Source: Zopfochytrium polystomum
Lineage: Eukaryota; Chytridiomycota; Chytridiomycetes; Chytridiales; Chytridiaceae
Direction of reading: 5' to 3'
Assembly (NCBI GenBank): GCA_025765615.1
Contig: JAIVFJ010000639.1
Location: 1-17,397, forward strand
DNA length: 17,397 nt
Below, piece after piece: positions 8,651 through 16,600 of the stretch. The position numbers were made by a program, and so were the translations under genes. The notes below the pieces were generated by a model. That model saw only the letters and a program-made list of their open reading frames with translations, did not search any database and was not told the DNA's origin. Numbering within the stretch: position 1 is the stretch's first letter; each line of letters opens with the position of its first letter.

Positions 8651-8703
8651 AAACCACACTCGCAAGCAAGCAAGAATTTCTTGCTTGCTTGCGAGTGTGG
8701 TTT
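8651..8703. repeat. Perfect 26-bp inverted repeat with a 1-nt spacer
   Basis: The left arm 8651-8676 (AAACCACACTCGCAAGCAAG, then CAAGAA) is followed by a single T and by its exact inverse complement at 8678-8703. There is no mismatch in 26 pairs. The arms contain a small AAGC tandem. Repeat R's right-end fragment begins about 10 bp further on. It could extrude as a cruciform in DNA or a near loop-free hairpin in RNA, or be the scar of template switching or an assembly artefact. Confidence 0.95.
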
Positions 8704-8712
8704 GAGGGGACG

Positions 8713-8746
8713 CAAGGTATAAGCTCTCCAACAGCATCCCCTAGTT
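8713..8746 (+). repeat. Dispersed repeat R, right-end fragment
   Basis: GCAAGGTATAAGCTCTCCAA followed by CAGCATCCCCTAGT resembles the last ~35 bp of repeat R. It lies immediately right of the perfect hairpin at 8651-8703. Confidence 0.4.
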
Positions 8747-9359
8747 TCCTTCAATAATTACAACAGTAGTTGATGCCTGCGCACAGCAGCCCCTGTTGTC
8801 CTCAACGCTCTCCCACTCCCTCTCTTTTTTCCACTGTTCCTCTTCCTCGTCCAAGTCCTCGTCCTCGTGCTCCTCGCAGATCTCGTCCCGCTGGTGCCCA
8901 CGTCAGAGACTGCCCGCGCACTCGTCCCAGGCAGTCAACATTAACAACAACTACACCACCACAACCGCTGCAACAACGAACTCCGCATCATCCCTCATAT
9001 CCTTCTCGCACTCGTCGTTGTTTACAGCCATGTCCACCCTGCCAGCCTCACCGCCGGAGCCTTCGAACACGCACACGCCTGCAAACACAGGCGGTCAACC
9101 TTTCCGCCAGGCACACTCCCCAAATGAGACGACAGTTGCTCCGACCCCGCCGGATTCGCTGGGAACAACCCATCCTTTGAAAAATATTAATGGACACCAA
9201 CTGCGAGGGCACGGCTTCCCCGCTCCACCAGCATTTCCATGGCGTCGTCTTTGTTGTCGGCTGAGCGGTCTCGGCGCCGCTCCCCTCCGCACCAATGCCC
9301 CCGGGCAGAGCAGATTCCACTGGCCTCCATCGAGGACGCTCCACGCGCTCGAGCTATGA
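8745..9359 (+). CDS. Probable coding segment, Ser/Thr/Asn/Pro-rich low-complexity protein
   Basis: Unrecognised. One plus-strand frame is open for ~205 codons. It starts with Ser runs (about 8850-8880), continues with an Asn/Thr-rich part (NINNNYTTTTAATTNSASS) and a Pro/Thr-rich part (TLPASPPEPSNTHTPANT). Third codon positions are mainly C or G, as expected for coding use in this GC-rich area and opposite to the minus frames. There is no clear start; an ATG at about 9030 is internal. The coding sense seems to move to another frame near 9236, so this is probably the N-terminal part of a longer, disordered, possibly regulatory protein. Function is not assignable, and low complexity limits confidence. 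Confidence 0.4.
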   Translation, partial: FPSIITTVVDACAQQPLLSSTLSHSLSFFHCSSSSSKSSSSCSSQISSRWCPRQRLPAHSSQAVNINNNYTTTTAATTNSASSLISFSHSSLFTAMSTLPASPPEPSNTHTPANTGGQPFRQAHSPNETTVAPTPPDSLGTTHPLKNINGHQLRGHGFPAPPAFPWRRLCCRLSGLGAAPLRTNAPGQSRFHWPPSRTLHALEL

Positions 9360-10230
9360 GACGCTGCTTCCAACGCCGTCTTCGACGACGCAAACACATT
9401 CAAAGCGCGCTGCGTCGTCCGCCACGCCCTCTGCACCTAGCTTCAATTCGACGCCTGCCACATCGACCGCATCCTCGCGTCACCGCGTCGTGGGATCCCG
9501 TCAGATCAAGATCACCTATCGTGACACCAAGCGCCGCAACGACGACGCCCGCGGCCGCGGCCGCAACAGGACAAGGATGACTACTACGTTGCGACGGACG
9601 TGCTCGGGAGCGACTGGTGCTCTCTCTCGTTCTCGTCCTGACAACCCACCCGCAGACGATTGTGCACCCCTCGTGGCCCAAGTCCTCGTCCACCGCCTAC
9701 CACGCCTGAGCTGTTCCCACCACCACGAGGTTCTCACAGCCACTCACAGGGGACCCTGAGGAGGAAGACCGCCGCGCGCCGACAGTGCGAGTTGGGGGAC
9801 CACGCTCCATGTCCCAAGGGCCAAACAACCAAACCAACCAAATACACTGACTTACGTGTTGCTGTGCGACAACGGACACGCTGTGCGCGGCGACGACGAC
9901 AAAGGCCGCCTGCCGCGGCGGGACAATCCTGCGGCGTTTTAACAACAATTTTGGACGGCAGGATCAGAAAGCTGGCACCACCACCAGAAGCAGTGTCATG
10001 TGCAAGACGGGGAACACGGCCGAAGAGGACGACAACGACAAGCTCATGGACACTCCTTCGGACCTGCTGGGAGCGCCGTACGTGTCAGGGCGAGCGGCGC
10101 GCGTCTCTGTACGACGGCGGTGGCAGCGTCAACGTGGCCGCAGCTTCGACCGAAGAGGACTGTGGTGTGACGGTGCTGCAAAGTGGAGAGATAGAGCAAG
10201 AAAGAAAGAACAAGAAAGAGAGACAGTGAG
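9236..10230 (+). CDS. Frame-hopping continuation of the low-complexity coding region
   Basis: Coding-like stretches follow one another in changing plus-strand frames: about 9345-9567 with RHRVVGSRQIKITYRDTKRR; 9570-9638 with DKDDYYVATDVLGSDW; 9704-9846 with TGDPEEEDRRAPTVRVGGPR; 9850-9935 with YVLLCDNGHAVRGDDDKGR; 9998-10090 with TGNTAEEDDNDKLMDTPSDL; 10100-10200 with ASLYDGGGSVNVAAASTEED. Most changes move the codon start back by one base, as single lost bases would. No consistent GT-AG introns fall at the junctions. It could be one gene with sequence errors or a decayed copy. I recognise no domain. The pattern was judged by eye and may be partly selective. Confidence 0.3.
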
Positions 10231-10367
10231 AGCAAGAAAAAGAGAAAGGGAAAGGGAGCTCGCGTGCGCAACAGGAAGGGGGTACAAAGAAAGGGAAAAC
10301 AACAAAAAGTAACGAGAAAGTCACCGCCGCACACTACCACCTGCAACCTGCTGTGCGCACGCAAGGA

Positions 10368-10399
<32 letters not shown>

Positions 10400-10460
10400 G
10401 AGAAGTGGAAAAGGGAACAAAGAAAGGTAGGTTAGGGTCAAGAGGGAGAGAGGTGGAAGA
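10186..10460 (+). repeat. Purine-rich tract with poly-A run
   Basis: GAAAGAAAGAACAAGAAAGA and similar purine runs (10186-10260), then a 27-nt A run (10367-10393) leading into more GA-rich sequence. Open frames here (Lys/Glu/Arg-rich, or Phe/Leu/Ser-rich on the other strand) reflect composition. Confidence 0.8.
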
Positions 10461-10636
10461 AAATAACAAACGCCCACCACTGTCATCACAACACGTCTGC
10501 CATTTCATCACTGCACGCGCCCACCTCAGGGGAAGAGGGAGCCGCATGCGCATCACTCGGCCGCTGTTTTACGTGATGTCGCTCCCTTCGCGCACCTGAG
10601 GAAATGCCAACGCAGAAGTATGCCGTCCCCGACTGA

Positions 10637-10898
10637 CCGAGACCGCGACAACTGTGTATCGGCGACAGTGGCAGCCACCTGCCTAGGATAGGAAAACAGA
10701 ACGGTCAGCAGGATGGAAAAAAAATAAAAATAAAAAGAGGACAACGGGAAGCGGAAGCTTACTTCACGAGGCTGACAGCGAGTACCCCTGACTATCCGAT
10801 TGGAGGACAAACGCAGGAGAGAGACGATGACGGCAACAACCACGCCGCCGCAGGGTCCCCTACGGTGGGTGGACTTTCATCTTGGGTGAAGAGAAAAA
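10637..10898 (+). CDS. Candidate exon ending at a GTGAGT donor
   Basis: The frame opens after a TGA at 10634 and runs to a strong donor GTGAGT at 10899. The true start may be an acceptor such as CTGCCTAG at about 10684. The peptide is hydrophilic, with a Lys/Ile-rich start, then AEAYFTRLTASTPDYPIGGQ, an acidic DDDGNN stretch and a final GGLSSWVKRK. It has no initiator ATG, so it would be an internal exon. The next exon candidate starts 59 bp downstream, within the intron range of the gene at 13.4 kb. No family is recognised. Confidence 0.4.
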
Positions 10899-10957
10899 GT
10901 GAGTCGGTGGCGAGTACGTGTCCAATCAACGAGAAGGGACCCCTCCCTCTCCCCTAG

Positions 10958-11395
10958 CCCAACGAGTCACAGCATGAGAATTGCAGGTGGGGGTGGAGGC
11001 AGACAAAGGAGATGCACACTGCAACTTTCAAGTCGTCCCACAGGCCCTTAACGTATCACACTGAAAGCCTGCAAGCGTCCCTTCTACAGCTGCGTCACAC
11101 CCCCTCTATCCAACAACCTTCCCAAGAGCAAACTCATTAGTGTTTCGTGGGTTTCGTGGAGAATCTGGACGAGCTCAAACTGGGAAGAAAAAAAAAAAAG
11201 AAAAAAAAAAGGCGAACTTTGCCCAGACGAGCTGCGGCCCGACCCAGTGTTCTGGATTGCTGCATTCCGTGCGCGCGCAATGGTACTGGAAATCAGCTTG
11301 CTGTAACAGGCTGCGTGGCAGGCACGGCGTCGAGGCGGAGGTGGAAGCATTCGCACGCTCTGGAAAGGCAGGATGAAACAACGAACTGGATATGA
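10958..11395 (+). CDS. Candidate exon after a 59-nt intron, one in-frame TAG
   Basis: A pyrimidine-rich acceptor (CTCCCTCTCCCCTAG) precedes a frame that begins PNESQHENCRWGWRQTKEMH and stays open to a TGA at 11393-11395, except for a TAG at 11138-11140. After the TAG it continues with VENLDELKLGRKK, a lysine run encoded by an A-rich stretch (about 11188-11212), and a basic, Cys-containing part. The phase does not match the preceding exon exactly (one base off), again suggesting an indel. The coding sequence may end at the TAG, or the TAG may be an error or a disabling mutation. Family unknown. Confidence 0.3.
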
Positions 11396-11620
11396 GAGGG
11401 GTTGAAAGAAAGCGGCGGTGAAAAAAGGAATGAGTGCCAGTTAGTTCTTTGTGTGGGTTGGGAGTGTTGTCCTTGGGAATCGATCAGGAAGGGGGGCACG
11501 AATGGGGATCGGGGGGGGGAGGGCCATATGGGGACATCTGCAGAGCACGGGGGCATCGAGAATGCCCGATTGGGAATGGGAGGTGGCGGTTTTCAGGGGA
11601 AGGAAGGTGTCGGTGATAGG

Positions 11621-11834
11621 TTATGACGTTGATATTCTGATGGTGGCTGCCCATCCTGGACGATACCAGCGTGGGCGATTGGAACGCTCAATCGCGAAGG
11701 CGGAGGATCGGCACTCATCGATCCATTCGATAGAAACGGTGCGGATGATGAAGGCGAGGGTCATCAGGTCATCATCAGCGGGCAGGGGGAGGAGAGTGTT
11801 GGTGGGTTCATCATCGCCATCGTCATCGTCATCG

Positions 11835-11866
<32 letters not shown>

Positions 11867-12110
11867 GTCACCACCATTATGATTGCTCCTTACCTAAGGT
11901 TGGGGTTCCGGGGCAGTTACGCGTGGCATTTGCGATGGTGGTGGTGGTTGTTGGAAGGGAAGGCGATGGCAGCGTGGTGGCGGGTTGGTGGTTGGTCGTG
12001 GTGGTGGTTGGTGAGTTTTTGTTGAAATTCACGGTCGATGGCGTCGAGAGTGGTTGCGTGGTTGCGATCTCGGGAGCGAGAGGAGGAGGGCGTGACAAGT
12101 CAAGTTTTTT
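11621..12110 (-). CDS. Candidate minus-strand coding region: Thr/Pro-rich part, poly-Asp, short C-terminal domain
   Basis: On the minus strand, 12110 to ~11890 reads a Thr/Pro/Asn-rich peptide (e.g. TPSTVNFNKNSPTTTTTNHQ, then TLPSPSLPTTTTTIANAT). After a one-base frame change comes an Asp run encoded by the ATC/GTC microsatellite (about 11803-11870), then LMTLAFIIRTVSIEWIDECR and RPRWYRPGWAATIRIS before a stop at 11621-11623. Third positions on this strand are mostly C/T, while the plus strand translates to Val/Trp/Gly-rich and Ser-run sequence, so I prefer minus. A donor-like AG|GTAAGG near 11890 offers a spliced alternative. The region would lie tail to tail with the candidate exons ending at 11395. 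Unrecognised. Confidence 0.3.
11803..11870 (+). repeat. TCA/TCG trinucleotide repeat
   Basis: TCATCGTCATCATCA-type triplet repeat, encoding Ser runs on plus or Asp runs on minus. Triplet length and C/T wobble at every third base suit conservation of an amino-acid run, so it may lie inside a coding exon. Confidence 0.85.
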
Positions 12111-12149
12111 TTCTTGTTTTCTTCTGTTTTTTTTTCTTTTTTGCCAGAC

Positions 12150-12830
12150 TTGTCAATATTCAGCCAACAGGACAGACGAGCAAAAGGACAAAAACTATCA
12201 CACGAGCACACACGAGCACACGAATCATTCAAACACTCGAGCGCACAATCAGCAATCTTTGAGTCCAAGTAGTAGAACCCGCAAGGTTAGTGCTGCTCGC
12301 GAACATCGCTGGCATCCGGCCCCCATCCGCCTCCCACCCACCCGCTCCATTGCGCCACTCCTGCAACCGAGGGTTAGAGCCGCCACCATTTGTGGTGATC
12401 ACCAACGATGATGACCACCCCCCCTTGATCGACCCCACGGCGTTCCAATGAGACATGCGGCCGCGACAGCGACCTCAATGTTGCCACCAACCTGCCATGA
12501 TCACCAACGGCTCTCCTTGCAACGACTTGGCAGCCGCTACTGGTGCGCTGCGCGGTGGCGGATCCGAAGTGGTGCGAGGTGGCAAGCTTGTCCTCATACT
12601 CGTCATCATCTCCTCAACCTCTGGTGAAGACGAAGCAGAAGGCCCTGGAGGAGCACTACCCCGGTCAACCTATCAGGCGCCTTTTTGTCCCCCAGGACTC
12701 CAGGTCACGTGACCATGTTCTTTTGCTGCCGCATGATGTGGCGCAGAACTGGGGAAGGGAGATAGACTGTCCCTCCCTCTCTCTCTCTCTCGTGCTATCT
12801 CTCCTGTCCCGTTATCCGTGACACTCTGAG
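12150..12830 (+). CDS. Candidate coding region, frame-hopping, plus strand
   Basis: Unrecognised. After an acceptor-like T-rich run and TTGCCAG at about 12150, coding-like stretches occur in successive frames: a hydrophilic His/Thr/Asn-rich part with NRTDEQKDKNYHTSTHEHTN; 12296-12451 with PPPFVVITNDDDHPPLIDPT, ending at a TGA; the same frame continues to about 12580; then another frame with VKTKQKALEEHYPGQPIRRL and FVPQDSRSRDHVLLLPHD. The last stretch has the best composition of the GC-rich zone. It enters a CT tract at 12770 and stops. It may be upstream exons of the gene at 13.4 kb or a separate gene; I cannot join them. Confidence 0.3.
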
Positions 12831-13413
12831 ATGTTTTTAACAGCGTTTCTTTTCTTCTTTTTGAAGGTATTTCCACACATATTTATAGCTTCTTTTCCAA
12901 AGAGAATCGTCTTTCAAATCAAAGACCAAGTTGAAGACCATAACCAACTGCACTTGTCCACTCACTGACTTGTGGTTTGCTTTTACTTTTTTAAAATGTA
13001 TTTTTCCAGTTTTTACTTGTTGCTTCAGACAGTTATTCTTTTCGCTGGAGCAGAAAGGACGCCACCCGTCCCTCACACATAGGCAGCAACATTCACTGAC
13101 AGTCCAACCAAGCGAAGCAACACCCACAACAGAACCCGCCAAGGCTCTACCTCCTGCCAAGTGCCCTCTTCTGCTGAGCATCCTGCTTGTGAGTTCTCTC
13201 TCATCCTTGGATTTGCTCTGATTGATCCTGTTTGCACGAATCTGGTTTTGTCTGTTCAGCTGCTGCCTGGATCCATTCTTGTGTCACCTGCTGAGCCTTT
13301 GTTGTGCAAGCACTTGGATTCAGTTAGTTCTGTGGTGCTGGTGGTAATGTGACTCTTAAGTTGCTCCCAAAATCCCAATGCTAACAAATTGTGCCTCAAA
13401 ATTCTTCTTCTAG
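12831..13413 (+). other. Gap before the main gene, possible 5' exon and intron
   Basis: T-rich and mixed sequence. A frame from 13084 to 13343 is open and could be a leader exon ending at GTG|GTAATG (13344), with intron 13344-13413 carrying a perfect CTAAC branch-type sequence (13380-13384) and acceptor TTCTTCTTCTAG. The splice signals are good but the codon phase does not match the following exon, so the upstream part may be untranslated. The start codon of the main gene is therefore not located. Confidence 0.4.
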
Positions 13414-13628
13414 TGCGTTGAACAAAGTCATCGTACCAATTGAAGATTTGAGCATTGAGAAAAACAAAATCAAGATGAGGGAAGGTGAATTCGGTGATGT
13501 TGAAATGACCTCTGTCCAAATCACTGAAGAAATGAGAGGAGATATTGTCATGGGAGAGAACAATAAGGGAGAAATGAACAACATCAGTGTCGATGATAAA
13601 GAAATGGGGAGGAATCGTAATTTTGGAG
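13414..13628 (+). CDS. Exon 1 of the model: acidic leader
   Basis: Follows acceptor TTCTTCTTCTAG and encodes a Glu/Asp/Met/Asn-rich, probably disordered stretch (ALNKVIVPIEDLSIEKNK, then REGEFGDVEMTSVQITEE). It ends in phase 1 at a GTACTT donor (13629). A second donor, GTGTTT at 13641, is also phase 1 and would add four residues. No convincing initiator Met; in-frame ATGs are internal. Confidence 0.6.
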
Positions 13629-16600
13629 GTACTTGCACAGGTGTTTAACTTTGATGCTTATGCTTATTTCTACTAAACAGGAGGACCCCCCTCAGAGGCA
13701 ACTGATAATGGAGGTGAGAAGTCCACGTCATTACTATTGGCTCTTGTTTGACATTCTGTGTTCAAAGGGGATATTCAATTCGAGACTATGCTGCTGGAAG
13801 AATGGGTTAAAAGCATAATGGTATCAGAATTTCAAAATCCGTCAAGACTTCTGATGTGAGGTGCCCCTCCTTGAAAATGGATTATTATTAACTTCCATGT
13901 CTTTGTACGAAGGCTACGTTCAACTTTGCATGACGTGCCCTTAAGCTACTTGGAAAGGTACAAAACTATTCCCGCACGATACGAAAGCAGTGAAAAGGAG
14001 CCACTCAGAGTTGGGACGTTCAGCCGCCATGATGACCACTGGGAGTTTATGCACTACACAGCCAAAACAAACAGCTTGATTGTTTTCTGCCCAAAGAAGA
14101 AGCCTGCTCGCACGATAATGCCTTGGTGGAAAACTTGGTTGCGCTTGGAAATTATGCTGAAAGTATCAATGGCGGAGAGGAAAATAATCTGGTGAGTTAT
14201 CTGTAGGACATCCAACCTGAAGTATTCAATCATTGTCATCATTGGAACCAGGATGGGCCTGTGGTTCTCGATTGCGACATTCCACAGTTTTCTATCAACG
14301 ACAGCTTTCTCTCCCTGTCTTTCACATTGGGCTATTTGCCCTTGGATTTGACACAGTCGATGCTACGGCTTTCAATGACGATATTGATATTGAGATTTCA
14401 TTACAGCTGTGGATCCAGTCCGCAGAAAAAGAATGGCTTTTTGAAGAATTCCTGCAGCTGTTGGCACCACTGATACATTGGGACCGCTGCACAGTAAATC
14501 GTCCTACCCCTGTCCCCCAGAATGCACTGACTGATGATGGTCCTACCATGACATGTACTGCTCACAAAGCACAGCTATTGAACCCTCTAATGCTTTTCTC
14601 TCCAGCCTTGAATTGTCCCAGCAACGCGCTGGGTGTGAAGATGTCTGGATATCAGTTTTTGGAGCTTGTAAGTTGTTATTGTGCTACATGCAAGATTTGT
14701 CCTTTTTTTTTAAAATGGAGCAATAGATGATTTGGAGCAAACGGCGCTTGATCGACTTGCGCGCAAAGCTCACGCTTCTGTGCTGCAGGATCCATCAAGG
14801 TTCTTGATGTGAGCCCTTTTCATTTTTTGGTTTAATGCGAAGCTGTTTTGGTTGATGCCTTCATAGGAGCTCTTGTGTACATGACGCAGCCCTCATGAGG
14901 GCATTGAGCCAGGCAAAAAAGGCGGATGAGCAAATACTGGTTGGAACGTACAGGCGTCATGACGATCATTGGGAGTTCATGTACTGCAATGGCCTTGCTC
15001 TGAAATATCTATGTCCGTGCCCAAGCAGTGAAATATGTGAGTTGAATGAATGCCAGCAAACGGGAAGGCTGCGCCAATCAGCCAAAGTTGTGATGTCTGT
15101 TCTCCATCAAGGGGATATTGGGAATGAGGCAAGTTCCAAACTGCAAAGTCCATTTTTGTCAGCCTTTTCATTATTTGGCCTGTAATGCTGACTGATATGA
15201 CTGACCACTCACACTTTGCAGTCCTTTTTCTATGAGAATGAGTTTTCTCCGTTTGAATCCAAAGACAGCTTTCTGTCTACTGCTTTGCAAATGGGGCTCT
15301 TTGCACTAGGATCCGAAACTCTTTCTCTTGAAAATCCTATCACCTTGGAGGAGGCTTTCAAAGCGTGCAAATTGCTCTTGAACCAATATCTGGGACCCAA
15401 TGAGTTTCTTGCAAGACTGTCAGAAATAGTCCATTCATCTAACCCAATTTGCAACTATAAAGGGGGTGAGATGATATACGATTGTGATGTGGTTCACTTT
15501 CACTGACATGTATTGGGAATCAGAAGATATGGAGGTTCCAATGGTGCTGGAGACTGGAGCTCAGCAACAAGGACTTCTTGCATCCAGCAACCCTGTCGCA
15601 CCAGATGAGGATGACAAGAAACCATGTTTTGAAGTCACCAGGAATATCTCTGCCCCTGGAATGAGAAAGTTCAATTTGAGTACTACCATTAAAAGGCTTC
15701 TACAAGATCTGTTTGCGCATTCATCCTCAGGATCTTTGCACCCACTTGATTTTATAGCATCTTTGAAAGAAATGCATTCGGCAACTGCTACGGTGAAGAA
15801 TTGAATGCAGTTCATTTAACAAACAATAACATTTACTTCTCCTTTCACTTTGCTAAAACAGATGAGTGATTCTCGAAATATGTCCAACGAAAATGGATCC
15901 AGGCCACCTCTTTCTGAAGATGGCATCCAGGACTATCACTATTATGGGCTAAACCAACCAGCAAGGCCAACCCCAAAACCATGCTTTGAGCCAAACAGTT
16001 ACAAGCTTTCGGCTGGCAGGACTTACAGCCCACGGCGCACCATCTCCCAGCTGGAATTATTTGCCGACGACATCTGTGGCAAGTAAAATTGATTAATTTA
16101 TTTTTATTTCCATTTACCACTGACCGAGTTTCCCCTCAATTCCTTCTGTCTCTCTTGTAGATCTATTCCCCAAAGTTGTGCCAACTTCTCACCAAAAGTC
16201 AACCCTAAATGAACGGCGGAATTTCCGCCGAATCTTGTTGCCAGAATTTGCAGACTACTTGGAAGGACCTGAGTCTATGAAGGGGGTCAATTTCCTCATA
16301 ACTGGTTGTAGTGGCGACACCGAATGCATGATTGACTATGATATGAAGATCAGACAAGATATCCCTATGAGTTTTGCAAAGGATATTGACTCGTATATTG
16401 TTGTCTCGAAAAATCTTCATCACACAAGGTCAGTTGGTCTCATTTGAAAACAATGAAGCAAAGAGTGACAGTTTGATCAAAAGGGCCTGTCTTGAGATCT
16501 TCCGTTCTCCTGATATAAATTCTGCCTTGCGGACTCCGAATCATATTTGCGTTGGAATATCTGGGAAGCGGGTTTCCCTTCACCAAATCCCAAATATTGC

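Noticed and set aside
10425..10440. Telomere-type repeat (GGTTAGGG)
   Set aside because: A single occurrence in purine-rich sequence with no tandem copies.
3069..12460. Reassigned stop codons (TAG or TGA read as amino acids)
   Set aside because: In-frame TAG (3177, 11138) and TGA (9701, 12449) inside protein-like stretches raised the idea, but the well-supported exons at 13.4-17.4 kb contain no in-frame TAG, TAA or TGA and use TGG for Trp, so mutation, error or wrong models are simpler.
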